A stretch of 29,670 bases of DNA from Porticoccus sp963974675 (GCA_963974675.1 CAXBDQ010000025.1:1-29670), one strand, 5' to 3'. Shown: positions 8,008-15,965, counted from the first letter of the stretch. Made by a program: numbers and translations. Notes: generated by a model from the sequence alone, not told the origin.

Positions 8008-8459
8008 TGGACTTTGAACTCGTTTATTGGCACTGGTTCGTGCTAGGTATTTTGCTGATGTTACTGGAGATTTTTATCCCCAGTTTTACCATTTTTTGGT
8101 TTGGTCTGGGGGCACTGGTTGTGGGCTTGTTATCCATTGCCATCGATCTGAATTTTACGACTCAAATTTTTATCTGGGCCATTGCATCAGTCATATTCAC
8201 CGTTCTTTGGTTTAAGTTTTTAAAACCCAAAATGGCCGGCAAAGCTATGGCAGACCATCCCCGTGAAGCGGTCATTGGTGAATCTGGTCAGGTTATTAAA
8301 GTGCCTACAGAAGGTAGCCGAGGGGTAGTTCGTTTTATCACACCATTGCTCGGAGATGACGAGTGGGATTTCATCTCAGAAGATAAAGTAGCACTAGGTG
8401 ATCGAGTGCATATTAAAGATATTTCTGGCAACACATTAATTGTTGTTAAATTAAGTTAA
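8007..8459 (+). CDS. NfeD-like membrane protein (YbbK type)
   Basis: Short (150 aa) NfeD family member. Three to four hydrophobic helices occupy roughly residues 8-70 (WFVLGILLMLLEIFIPSFT begins the first). A C-terminal soluble OB-fold domain follows (AVIGESGQVIKVPTEGSRGVVRF and ALGDRVHIKDISGNTLIVVKL). NfeD proteins work with SPFH/stomatin partners, and the next gene, 21 nt downstream, is exactly such a protein, as with ybbK-qmcA in E. coli. The start overlaps the previous stop, with GGAG seven nt upstream. Its molecular role (membrane quality control, assembly of SPFH oligomers) is known only in outline. Confidence 0.9.
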   Translation: MDFELVYWHWFVLGILLMLLEIFIPSFTIFWFGLGALVVGLLSIAIDLNFTTQIFIWAIASVIFTVLWFKFLKPKMAGKAMADHPREAVIGESGQVIKVPTEGSRGVVRFITPLLGDDEWDFISEDKVALGDRVHIKDISGNTLIVVKLS

Positions 8460-8480
8460 CCATATTCTGGAGTAGGTTTT

Positions 8481-9332
8481 ATGGAAGGTCCAATACTAGG
8501 TATAGCAGTACTAATTTTTTGTTTAATTACACTGGCCAAAGGTGTCAGGCAGGTACCACAGGGCTATAAATGGGTTGTGCAAAGGCTGGGTAAATACCAT
8601 GGATCGCTGACCCCAGGCTTGAAGTTTATTATTCCTTATATCGATAATGTAGCCTACAAAGTCACGACTAAAGATATTGTATTGGATATCCCTTCTCAGG
8701 AAGTAATCACCTTGGATAATGTGGTGATCATCGCCAATGCCGTAGCCTATATTAATATCGTGTCTCCAGAAAAAGCGGTGTATGGCGTTGAAGATTATGA
8801 GTTAGCTATTCGTACCTTGGTGCAAACATCATTGCGTTCTATTATTGGTGAAATGGCACTGGACGATGCCTTGTCATCCAGAGACCAAATTAAGTCAAGG
8901 CTTAAAACCTCAATTTCTGATGATATTGCTGATTGGGGCATTACCCTGAAAACAGTAGAGATTCAGGACATTAATCCTTCTGGCACCATGCAAACAGCGA
9001 TGGAAGAGCAGGCAGCAGCAGAACGGCAGCGCCGTGCAACGGTAACTCGTGCTGATGGTGAAAAAACAGCCGCTATTCTTGAGGCCGACGGCCGTTTAGA
9101 AGCTTCCCGTCGCGATGCAGAAGCTAAAGTAGTGTTGGCAACGGCCACCAAAGAAGCCATTGAAAAAGTAACGGAAGGAATACAAGGCAAAGAGCTGCCA
9201 GCCGTTTATTTACTGGGTGAAAAATATGTTGAAGCTATGCGTGAAATGGCTAAATCAGATAATTCTAAATTAGTCTTTTTGCCGGCAGATCTCCCCGCAG
9301 CAGTACGTGGTTTGATGAGTGGCATGAAGTAA
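8481..9332 (+). CDS. qmcA: SPFH/band 7 (stomatin-like) membrane protein
   Basis: An N-terminal membrane anchor (ILGIAVLIFCLITLA, residues ~5-19) is followed by a band 7 domain: VPQGYKWVVQRLGKYHGSLTPGLKF-type opening and RSIIGEMALDDALSSRDQI. A charged coiled-coil rich in Ala/Glu/Arg runs from ~165 to 235. The C-terminus carries the LPAVYLLGEKYVEAM pattern of the QmcA/stomatin branch. Such proteins form large membrane rings or microdomains and can associate with the FtsH protease. At 283 aa it is close to E. coli QmcA. GGAG lies 8 nt before the ATG, and a strong terminator ends the transcript 27 nt past the stop. The pairing with NfeD supports the call. Confidence 0.92.
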   Translation: MEGPILGIAVLIFCLITLAKGVRQVPQGYKWVVQRLGKYHGSLTPGLKFIIPYIDNVAYKVTTKDIVLDIPSQEVITLDNVVIIANAVAYINIVSPEKAVYGVEDYELAIRTLVQTSLRSIIGEMALDDALSSRDQIKSRLKTSISDDIADWGITLKTVEIQDINPSGTMQTAMEEQAAAERQRRATVTRADGEKTAAILEADGRLEASRRDAEAKVVLATATKEAIEKVTEGIQGKELPAVYLLGEKYVEAMREMAKSDNSKLVFLPADLPAAVRGLMSGMK

Positions 9333-9358
9333 ACGACGTCTAACGCGCATCTATCTAT

Positions 9359-9394
9359 AAAGCCCCCTAAAAGTGCTTGATCGGGGGCTTTTTT
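9359..9394 (+). terminator. Strong Rho-independent terminator after the SPFH gene
   Basis: AAAGCCCCC (9359-9367) pairs perfectly with GGGGGCTTT (9383-9391), giving a 9-bp stem with a 15-nt loop, and runs into a T tract to 9394. It closes the small-protein/nfeD/SPFH unit. Confidence 0.92.
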
Positions 9395-9514
9395 AGTTCC
9401 GCTGTCAACGTTATTGGTTGGAAAGCGTTAAAGGGTAAAAAGGATAGGTTGTTAATCGTAGCCCGGGAGATAGGTCCCGGTGTGCGCAGGGATAGATTCT
9501 TTGAGGATCAGAGC

Positions 9515-9892
9515 ATGTACAAAGGGTTGTTACTACTATTTTCGGCGTTAGTTCTCTCTGGTTGCTCCAGTCATCAAAATAATGGGGGAAGCAGCGGTAT
9601 TATTATCGATACCAAGGGTGTCGATATGTATCAATACCGTGAGGATGTAGAAGAATGCAGTAGTTACGCTACGCAGGTTCCTGTGGCAGAAAAGGCCGCT
9701 AAAACGGCTGCTGGTGGCGCAATAGTTGGCGGTGTTATTGGTGCAATTGTGGGTGATAGCAGTACGGCAAAAAAAGGTGCTGGGGTGGGTGCTGTAACTG
9801 GTGCGGTTAAAGGTACGGGTTCAGGTTATCGCGAGCGTGAAAGAGTGGTAAAAAATTGTTTGCGTGGTCGAGGCTATCGAGTTTTAAACTAA
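9515..9892 (+). CDS. Glycine-zipper outer-membrane-type lipoprotein
   Basis: The ATG at 9515 follows a GAGG eight nt upstream and begins a clear lipoprotein signal: MYKGLLLLFSALVLSGCSS, with lipobox LSGC (Cys at residue 17). The mature part has a glycine-zipper segment (AAGGAIVGGVIGAIVGD ... GAGVGAVTGAVKG) of the Rick_17kDa/OsmB type, which inserts in or spans a membrane. Two further cysteines (ECSSYA and NCLRGRGY) could form a disulfide, and the C-terminal NCLRGRGYRVL is a common ending in this family. A longer frame from 9377 would overlap the upstream terminator, so it is rejected. Function is envelope-related but otherwise unknown. Confidence 0.85.
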   Translation: MYKGLLLLFSALVLSGCSSHQNNGGSSGIIIDTKGVDMYQYREDVEECSSYATQVPVAEKAAKTAAGGAIVGGVIGAIVGDSSTAKKGAGVGAVTGAVKGTGSGYRERERVVKNCLRGRGYRVLN

Positions 9893-10108
9893 CGAATTAG
9901 AACACCAAGTTATCTTATATTTTTCTCGTGGAATTTAACCTTAATGTCCAAGCCCCATATTTTTTCAACTAGATTTCCTTCATTAGATTTTCACAATCAG
10001 GCTTCCTTCATCAGATAAGTAATACTCAACGGTAGAAATCACTCGGACTTTCTTGATATATGGATTGTTCCTGTCTCTGGCCCCTTTAATTCGATATACG
10101 GCTATGTA
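9893..10108. other. Convergent intergenic region, possible in-frame extension of tag
   Basis: No complete gene is visible. On the minus strand the tag frame stays open for 41 codons beyond the tag stop (10108 down to 9983) with coding-like composition (for example YRIKGARDRNNPYIKKVRV) but no start codon of its own. It may be a gene remnant or chance. Two 14-bp near-identical direct repeats, TTCCTTCATTAGAT (9975-9988) and TTCCTTCATCAGAT (10003-10016), lie at its end. I see no clear terminator. Confidence 0.35.
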
Positions 10109-10723
10109 TTAGAGCTGTTGTGGGCGTTTAAACTTTTCACGAGCACGCGTAACTTTACTGCGAATAATGCAACCTTCCACATGGTCGTTGATAAGCCCCA
10201 TGGCCTGTAAAAAAGCATATACAGTTGTTGGTCCTACAAATTTCCAGCCCCTTTTTTTCAGGGCTTTTGCCAAAGCAATGGATTCGCTTGATGTGGAGGC
10301 AGTTTGTGGTTCAGTGGCGCTATCTGCCTTTGGTTCGTAACTCCAAAAATAGGTTGCTAGTGAACCTTCTGCTTTAATAAGCTCTTGAGCGCGTTGAGCG
10401 TTATTTATCACGGCTTCAATTTTTCCGCGATGACGAACAATGCCTGCATCTTTCATTAATCGCTCAACATCTTTTTCTTTGAACTTTGCAATCTTATCAA
10501 AATTGAATCCGTGGAATACTGCTCGAAAATTGTCGCGTTTGGCAAGAATAGTGCGCCAACTTAAACCGGACTGAAAGCTTTCAAGACATAGTTTTTCAAA
10601 GAGGCGGATATCATCATCTACGGGATAACCCCACTCATGATCGTGATAATCAAGAAATTCCGGAGCAGCTGCACACCAACGACAGCGAGGTTTTCCGTAT
10701 ATGCCTTCAATGGTGGAACTCAT
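10109..10723 (-). CDS. tag: DNA-3-methyladenine glycosylase I
   Basis: This base-excision repair enzyme removes 3-methyladenine from alkylated DNA. It aligns along most of its length with E. coli Tag: CRWC near residue 14, YHDHEWGYP (~27-35), FEKLCLESFQSGLSW, DAGIVRHRGKIEAVINNA, ALKKRGWKFVGPT and NDHVEGC near the C-terminus. The zinc-holding Cys and His residues (CRWC, YHDHEW, DHVEGC) are present. GGAG is 6 nt upstream of the ATG. At 204 aa it is slightly longer than E. coli Tag, with a basic tail (TRAREKFKRPQQL). A Ser/Thr-rich insert lies around EPQTASTSSES. Neighbours give no extra hint. Confidence 0.95.
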   Translation of the reverse strand: MSSTIEGIYGKPRCRWCAAAPEFLDYHDHEWGYPVDDDIRLFEKLCLESFQSGLSWRTILAKRDNFRAVFHGFNFDKIAKFKEKDVERLMKDAGIVRHRGKIEAVINNAQRAQELIKAEGSLATYFWSYEPKADSATEPQTASTSSESIALAKALKKRGWKFVGPTTVYAFLQAMGLINDHVEGCIIRSKVTRAREKFKRPQQL

Positions 10724-10815
10724 TTTTTCTCCGAAGATTTAGTTTAGAAGAAATTCAGGTTGTTCTTCTGTCTTTTTGGGATCAATTTCAGGTAGTTCGG
10801 CAGCTACAATATTCT

Positions 10816-10844
10816 GAATTAAAGGGCTCTTACCTCTTTAATTC
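10816..10844. repeat. AT-rich inverted repeat between the small gene and tag
   Basis: GAATTAAAG (10816-10824) and CTTTAATTC (10836-10844) form a perfect 9-bp inverted repeat with an 11-nt loop, immediately downstream of the minus-strand small gene. The flanks also repeat ATTCTGAATT (10811-10820 and 10841-10850). It could be a weak terminator for the small gene; there is no clear T tract. Confidence 0.4.
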
Positions 10845-10850
10845 TGAATT

Positions 10851-11096
10851 TTAAATATCCGAAGTTAGCTCAATAGCCGCATATTTTTTTGAAATACCGG
10901 GCTTTTCAAATTTTACTGAAACGACGTCACTCTTCTCGTCTCTTGATAGTTTGGCACCGGACTCGGTTACATCTACTATCGCCATAACCCGAATAAAATA
11001 CCCTTTTGGAGCTAAATCTTCACTTTCGCTGAAACACAGGAGATCCATTTCAGGATTTAGTTTTTCTAGCTTTGACACAAGATCTTTAACTTTCAT
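10851..11096 (-). CDS. Small hypothetical protein
   Basis: An 81-residue soluble, charged protein that I cannot assign to a family. It begins MKVKDLVSKLEKLNPEMDLLCFS, resembling the helical opening of several short uncharacterised proteins, followed by alternating strands (YFIRVMAIVDV, VVSVKFEKPG). AAGGA is present about 8 nt upstream of the ATG, which supports real translation. It stands between the regA terminator and tag as a probable single gene. No signal peptide, membrane segment or DNA-binding motif is visible. Confidence 0.6.
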   Translation of the reverse strand: MKVKDLVSKLEKLNPEMDLLCFSESEDLAPKGYFIRVMAIVDVTESGAKLSRDEKSDVVSVKFEKPGISKKYAAIELTSDI

Positions 11097-11143
11097 TCTT
11101 TATTCCTTATGAAGGGCATCATAATAAGCTTAGATAATGACGC

Positions 11144-11172
11144 AAAAATTATACTGTTTGGCTAAACAGTAT
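11144..11172 (-). terminator. Terminator downstream of regA
   Basis: ATACTGTTT (11151-11159) and AAACAGTAT (11164-11172) form a perfect 9-bp stem with a 4-nt loop. Read on the minus strand the hairpin is followed by AATTTTT, so it can end transcription of the regB-regA unit about 100 nt past the regA stop. The stem is AT-rich, which lowers confidence. Confidence 0.6.
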
Positions 11173-11269
11173 AGTGATGGGCGGATAGTTATTGATATCT
11201 TCATGACCATTCCTTTGATCCTAGTATGGATAGATACTAATCCACTTTTTGTGAAAGGGAAACTTGGGG

Positions 11270-11833
11270 TTATTTTTTCACCGGCCGCTTTAGTAGCTTC
11301 CGCTGTAGCGTTCGGCGGTGCATTCCCAGGTTTCTTGCTGTTGCTGAAATATTGCCATTATTTTCTGCCAATACTTTCTGAATATGTTCCCATTCTAGCC
11401 GGTCGACGGAGGGGGGCGTTTCTTTAATATTGATGTCGGGGTTTGGTGCATCCTTGTTGAAGGCCGCTAAAATATCCTCTACGCCTGCGGGTTTGCATAA
11501 ATAATTTACAGCCCCCATTTTGATGGCTTCTACGGCGGTGGAGATACTGGAATAACCCGTGAGAATCAGCATTTTTATTGCGGGGTTTGCTTGTTTTAAT
11601 TGGGGTAGTAGATTTAACCCGGATTCTGTTTCCAGTTTTAAATCAACAACGGCTTGTTGCGGTTGGTGTTGCTGGCATAAGGCTATGGCTGCTGAGGATG
11701 TTTCCGCCGTGATTACATTATAGCCCCGACGAGTTAACGCTTTGCTGAGAATGTGAGCGAAGGTTATATCGTCGTCGACGATCAATAGGGTGTTTTGATT
11801 GTTTGATGGAGGCGCAGGTTTTTGGTTTGTCAT
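11270..11833 (-). CDS. regA: RegA/PrrA/ActR/RoxR-family response regulator
   Basis: The receiver domain (residues ~15-128) has the acidic pocket DDD (20-22), phosphoacceptor D64 in VVDLKLETESGL, and a conserved K in LCKPA. A short linker leads to a Fis-type helix-turn-helix (NGNISATARNLGMHRRTLQRKL, split here by domain), near-identical to the C-terminal HTH of RegA/PrrA proteins. Such regulators control redox-dependent genes for respiration, nitrogen and carbon metabolism. It overlaps the kinase gene by 4 bp (ATGA), so the two are translationally coupled. Target genes in this window are not shown by the sequence, though the adjacent TonB receptor and nitrate genes are candidates. Confidence 0.93.
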   Translation of the reverse strand: MTNQKPAPPSNNQNTLLIVDDDITFAHILSKALTRRGYNVITAETSSAAIALCQQHQPQQAVVDLKLETESGLNLLPQLKQANPAIKMLILTGYSSISTAVEAIKMGAVNYLCKPAGVEDILAAFNKDAPNPDINIKETPPSVDRLEWEHIQKVLAENNGNISATARNLGMHRRTLQRKLLKRPVKK

Positions 11834-13146
11834 TGTTCCACCAAGGTAACGTCGAGCGGCAACATGACTTGCGTTAATGTTCCCTTGCCATTAGCCGGGC
11901 TGATACTGACTTTCCCTCCATAGCGATTAACGGATGCTTGGGTGAGAAATAGCCCTAAACCCATACCATCGGGCTTATCTGAACTGAACGGTTGCCCTAA
12001 CGTTTCCTGTTGCTCCGGGGTGATGCCTTTGCCGTAATCACGAATGCTGAGATGTACTGCTTCCGTATCCCAAGAAAGGCTTACTTCCACCGCTGTACTG
12101 GCATCTGCTGCGTTATTAAGCAGATTGGTCAGCGACTGGGCAATGGTGGGATGAAAGCGGATAGTGCCTTTGGGTAGGTTGTCAGCATAGTAGATATTGG
12201 CCTGTGTTTTTGGCCGCATAACTTGCCAGCGTTCCAGCAGTTTGTCGAAATATTCACGCACAGGTTTAACCTCGAGGCTGTCGGTGGAGGTTTCTGCGGT
12301 GGCGACTAACTGTTTTAACGTGGTACGACATTGTTCAATTTGTTGTTGCAGAATAGTGAGTTCTTCCTTGAATTTTAAAGGAGGGTAGTTTGAAGGATGG
12401 TGGTCTGAAGGGTTGAAGTCAGAAGACTCATGCTGCATTTCTTCCACCAAAATTTTCATGGTGTTCAGTGGTGTGCCCAATTCGTGGGCGGTACCTGCGG
12501 CTAGGGTACCAATACCGATAACCTGCTCATCCCTTAACTGATCTTCACGCTGTTGTGACAGTTTGATTTCTTGTTGTTTGAGGGTGTTGGCCATGCGGGT
12601 AACAAAATAGGTGATCAGCAGGGCGCTTAAGGTGAAATTACACCACATGCCCATAATATGTAGGTTGTTGCTACTGTCGTGGTGATGGCTGGGTGACAGG
12701 GCCGGGATGGGTAAATAGTTAGCCAGTAGCCAGCTATAAGCGCCGAGAGATAACAGTGCCACACTCCAAGTGTAGCGAGTGGGTAGGGTGGTCGCTGCAA
12801 TACTAATCGGTACTAGGTAGTAGGAGATAAAGGGGTTGGAGGCACCGCCACTAAAATATAGCAGTGCGGTAAAAAACAGAATGTCCATGAGCAGGTGCCC
12901 AAAGAATTCCGGTTCAGTAATGGCGGGTTTTTGAAAAGAGCGCCACCAGGTCGCCACGATAACCAGAGCGTAGAAAGCCAGAATGATACTTAATATGGTA
13001 ACGGGTAAACCAATATCTTGAATCTGGCTAAAAAAAAGGAGGGCCAGTAATTGACCCCCAAGAGCGATGTTCCTGATGACACTCAGCTGGCGAAGGTTTT
13101 GCCTCGCCGCTGAGATGGTTAACTGTTCATTTTGTTGTGCTGCCAT
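11830..13146 (-). CDS. regB: RegB/PrrB/ActS/RoxS-family redox sensor histidine kinase
   Basis: About six hydrophobic helices occupy residues ~28-185. Between them is GGASNPF at 100-106, the GGxxNPF heptad that binds ubiquinone in RegB. The H-box is AGTAHELGTPLN with phospho-His H221, the RegB-type HELGTPL. The ATPase domain shows the N box (NLLNNAADAS), DYGKGI and GMGLGLFL. C273 in EQCRTTL matches the redox-active cysteine that follows the H-box in RegB. Compared with the usual spacing of ~40 residues, an extra 12 or so residues rich in His, Ser and Pro (SDFNPSDHHPSNYPP) sit between the two DHp helices. It starts 32 nt after the TonB receptor stop, suggesting one transcript. Confidence 0.93.
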   Translation of the reverse strand: MAAQQNEQLTISAARQNLRQLSVIRNIALGGQLLALLFFSQIQDIGLPVTILSIILAFYALVIVATWWRSFQKPAITEPEFFGHLLMDILFFTALLYFSGGASNPFISYYLVPISIAATTLPTRYTWSVALLSLGAYSWLLANYLPIPALSPSHHHDSSNNLHIMGMWCNFTLSALLITYFVTRMANTLKQQEIKLSQQREDQLRDEQVIGIGTLAAGTAHELGTPLNTMKILVEEMQHESSDFNPSDHHPSNYPPLKFKEELTILQQQIEQCRTTLKQLVATAETSTDSLEVKPVREYFDKLLERWQVMRPKTQANIYYADNLPKGTIRFHPTIAQSLTNLLNNAADASTAVEVSLSWDTEAVHLSIRDYGKGITPEQQETLGQPFSSDKPDGMGLGLFLTQASVNRYGGKVSISPANGKGTLTQVMLPLDVTLVEQ

Positions 13147-13178
13147 AAGGTCATGGTATCAGATCAGCCTAGTACGGT

Positions 13179-15263
13179 TTACCAATTGTAGGCAAACGAC
13201 ACATAAAGGTTTCTTCCAGCGCCGGGCAAGCGATCACCTACAGCAACGTCACTGTCACCGTTACGGTTATAGCCAGCTAAGTGATCTTGGTACTTATGAT
13301 CAAACAGGTTTTCTATACCCGCGGAGACATTTAGTTGTTGAGTTAGTTGATGGTTACCTAACAGGTTAATGATGCCGTAGCCGGAGGTTTTTTCTTCATC
13401 GTTAAATGACGAAACTTTTGATTGTTTGGCATAGAGTACAGACTCAATTTTCAGTTCTGTTGCGTGGTCTGCATAAACCAATGCCAGGCGGTTGTTTAAT
13501 GGTGCAAGGCGATAGAGGTTGTCATCTTCGTCGTCACGCTTGCCGCGTACATAGCTCAATGTACCCTCGATGCTGAAATGGTCAGATAGCTTGTAGCCGT
13601 ATCCGAGGTCTGCACCGTACATCTCTGCATCGATGTTATCGAACATCAGTGCTGAATCACCGCTCATCATGGTGCTGACCATATTAGCCGTCATGTTGGT
13701 GCTGGGAACACCTTGGATGTAATCATCGATATAGCGGTAGAACACTTGAGGATTAGCCCAGGCGTTCTGAGAGATCCAGTCGATACCGACAGTCACTTCG
13801 TAGGCGGTTTCTTTATCTATATCTAGGTTGCCGGTATAACTGCGACCATCGGCCAAACCACCGGCTGATGGAAGAGGCAACCACAAGTAACGTTCTTGAT
13901 AGGAGGGCGCACGATTTTTGCGGCCAAGCCCTAAGTTCAGGGTGGTATTAGCGTTGATCTCACGGCTGGCATTGAGTACCAGATCAACGTTGTGATAATC
14001 CTTGTCGAGGTCGCCATCATTAAAATTGGCTGCCAGAAGGTCGGCATTAACACCCATCATCCCCATCATTCCTGAGGCGGATACGTCGCCGCTGTTCATG
14101 CTGACACGGGTGTAGCGAATGCCGGTTTCGACTTTCCATGCGCCAACATTGCCTTCCCATTCGGTAAAGGCCCCGTAGCTATTACGCTCGACGTCTTCGA
14201 AGTTTTTTATTTCAAACATAGGAGCATTAGGGTTGGTGATAGTGGAATCATGAACGGTTTCATTACCGTCAGTTCCCACGGTGAGGAAGCCTTCAGATGA
14301 CCCTATAGCCAGTGACCATTTTGCTTGCAGTGACCAGGCAGTGTTGTGGGCAGTAGCCTTATTTTGACGGAACCCCGTGGGTATGGGGGCGGTGCGCTGG
14401 GAAAAGTTATCCATGCCGTGATCTACGTGGTTGTAGGATAGATTTCCTGATACCACGATATCATTAAAAGTTTTACTCAGGTTGATGCCCACCATATCGC
14501 TGTCTATATGACTGATATCCATGGGGAGAGCAGGAGTGCCAGTATCACGAGTGTCCAGTTTCCCTGCGTAGACTTCAACGACGGTGCTGTCATCCTGCCA
14601 GCCATAGCTGATGTCATAGCGGCTGCGGCGGTACTGCGTACCACCAATTTCGTCGTTGTTATCAAAGTGTGTTTCGTCACCTTCATCGTGGCTGGCTAAT
14701 ACAGAGAGCTTGTGATTTTTATTGGCGAGTACAGATTTAAGGCCATTGCTAAAGCCATCGCTGGTGCTGTTGAATCGGCTGAAGATTCCACCAGAAAATT
14801 CGGCTTCGCTACCATTGGAAAAGTTGCCTCGATCCAAATTGGCTGACATATGTCCACCCAGACTTTCTTGAGCCACGCTTACCGGTGCTATGCCGCGATA
14901 AACTTCAAGAGATTTAAGTAGCATAGGCGGGGTGTAGGACAGTGGTGTGTCCATGGCATTTGGGCCGCCGGTTAATGATGGGGCATGATCAATATTAATA
15001 CTGATGCGATCCCCGTATAGCCCTCTGTATTGCGCGATACCTGTGATCGCACCATTTGTATTGATATTGGCTCCAGGGACTTTTTTCAGCAGTGATGCGG
15101 TGTCAATGACAGGCTCACCCTTGGAAGAAATCTCTAGGGATAAAGTGGGTTTAGATTGATGCCCCGTGATGTTGATTTCTTCTAAATAGCTATGCTCAGC
15201 ATAGCTATTGGCGGCTAGGGTGCTTAGTAATAGGGATGCAAAGGTGGTGGTCTTGTTCTTCAC
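13179..15263 (-). CDS. TonB-dependent outer-membrane receptor, Met-rich
   Basis: A signal peptide (cleavage after SYA, residue 22) is followed by a plug domain (~45-155: ASLLKKVPGANINTNG, GIAQYRGLYGDRISINID, LKSLEVYRGIAPVSVAQESLGG). A ~530-residue beta barrel ends in aromatic YVSFAYNW, as expected for outer-membrane insertion. Length 694 aa is normal. Met clusters (GMMGMMG near 398-404; TANMVSTMMSGDSALM near 530) and the Met/His content recall copper receptors such as OprC/NosA, but that substrate is a guess; I see no cysteine. The start codon is GTG. It precedes regB-regA by 32 nt, linking uptake to redox sensing. A large dyad lies 63-87 bp upstream of the start. Confidence 0.9.
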   Translation of the reverse strand: MKNKTTTFASLLLSTLAANSYAEHSYLEEINITGHQSKPTLSLEISSKGEPVIDTASLLKKVPGANINTNGAITGIAQYRGLYGDRISINIDHAPSLTGGPNAMDTPLSYTPPMLLKSLEVYRGIAPVSVAQESLGGHMSANLDRGNFSNGSEAEFSGGIFSRFNSTSDGFSNGLKSVLANKNHKLSVLASHDEGDETHFDNNDEIGGTQYRRSRYDISYGWQDDSTVVEVYAGKLDTRDTGTPALPMDISHIDSDMVGINLSKTFNDIVVSGNLSYNHVDHGMDNFSQRTAPIPTGFRQNKATAHNTAWSLQAKWSLAIGSSEGFLTVGTDGNETVHDSTITNPNAPMFEIKNFEDVERNSYGAFTEWEGNVGAWKVETGIRYTRVSMNSGDVSASGMMGMMGVNADLLAANFNDGDLDKDYHNVDLVLNASREINANTTLNLGLGRKNRAPSYQERYLWLPLPSAGGLADGRSYTGNLDIDKETAYEVTVGIDWISQNAWANPQVFYRYIDDYIQGVPSTNMTANMVSTMMSGDSALMFDNIDAEMYGADLGYGYKLSDHFSIEGTLSYVRGKRDDEDDNLYRLAPLNNRLALVYADHATELKIESVLYAKQSKVSSFNDEEKTSGYGIINLLGNHQLTQQLNVSAGIENLFDHKYQDHLAGYNRNGDSDVAVGDRLPGAGRNLYVSFAYNW

Positions 15264-15325
15264 TGCAATAAGTCTCTGTCACGATAGAGTTGAATGGCGC
15301 AATTCTACTGTGTCAGAACAGACTT

Positions 15326-15350
15326 GGGGTGTGACAAAATGTCGCACCCC
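15326..15350. promoter_or_regulatory. Large dyad upstream of the TonB receptor gene
   Basis: GGGGTGTGACA (15326-15336) pairs with TGTCGCACCCC (15340-15350) around AAA: 11 bp with one G-T wobble. It lies between the CBS gene stop and the receptor start, both on the minus strand. There is no T tract on either strand, so I favour an operator for the receptor-regBA unit over a terminator for the CBS gene, but both remain open. Confidence 0.5.
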
Positions 15351-15397
15351 ACAACCTTAGATGCCTATTTTTTTAGGTTAGATTTGAGGTGTTCCCT

Positions 15398-15919
15398 TCA
15401 GCTTGAAGTCGTGATTTCACCATGGGTAATCTCTGTGAGATTACCGGCCAGAACTTGCAGCATATTCGTGGTAGAAATAACGCCAGCGATACAGTTTTCT
15501 TGGGTAACAAAGACCCGGTGAATGCCTTGCTCCAGCATTAGTGCGGCTATTTCTGAGAGCGGGGTGGTGTCTGGCACACTGATGATATGGGGGACCATAA
15601 TTTGGTGAACGGTACAGTGGTACTGGGCATTTTTACTCCAGTTTTCCAAGTCGGCAATATTAGGTTCTGTGTTGGTCGCATCGCGATAACAGGTTTGAAG
15701 TGCAGACTTTCGTTGCTCTTCATCCATATTCTCAAAGTGGAAGATATCTGAAACACTGACGACACCTACTAGCTCATGATCAGCAGCAATAACAGGGGCT
15801 CCAGAAATTTTGTGTTTCATGAAAAAGTCAGCCAGACGTTGTATAGACCAGCCTTCATACACGGTGAGTACGTCTTTGTGCATGATATCCTTTGCTAGGA
15901 TAGTGCTTGAATGGTTCAT
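15398..15919 (-). CDS. Two-CBS-domain protein
   Basis: The protein consists of a CBS pair: repeat one at ~10-65 (ILAKDIMHKDVLTVYEGWS ... GAPVIAADHELVGVVSVSDI) and repeat two at ~107-168 (TVHQIMVPHIISVPDTTPL ... GIHRVFVTQENCIAGVISTT). A ~40-residue helical, charged insert separates them. CBS pairs usually bind adenosine nucleotides and act as energy sensors. No catalytic domain is attached, so it probably regulates a partner in trans. It starts 46 nt after the kinase/phosphatase gene, in what reads as the tail of the nitrate assimilation operon. A GGAG is 12 nt upstream of the ATG. The partner is unknown. Confidence 0.88.
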   Translation of the reverse strand: MNHSSTILAKDIMHKDVLTVYEGWSIQRLADFFMKHKISGAPVIAADHELVGVVSVSDIFHFENMDEEQRKSALQTCYRDATNTEPNIADLENWSKNAQYHCTVHQIMVPHIISVPDTTPLSEIAALMLEQGIHRVFVTQENCIAGVISTTNMLQVLAGNLTEITHGEITTSS

Positions 15920-15965
15920 GGGCGGGTTGTCTCCAAAATGAATGTGTTTGACAGTGTCTTTGGTG

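Noticed and set aside
9377..9514. Upstream extension of the lipoprotein frame
   Set aside because: It begins inside the loop of the strong terminator, and the lipoprotein signal with a good ribosome-binding site starts at 9515.
11137..11427. Plus-strand ORF of 96 codons running into the regA 3' end
   Set aside because: It starts at the regA terminator hairpin and its second half is antisense to the conserved Fis-type HTH of regA; no ribosome-binding site or family resemblance.
15326..15350. Dyad considered as an FNR or CusR box
   Set aside because: It lacks TTGAT-N4-ATCAA and has a 3-bp rather than 4-bp gap between the TGACA-like halves, so no named regulator is assigned.
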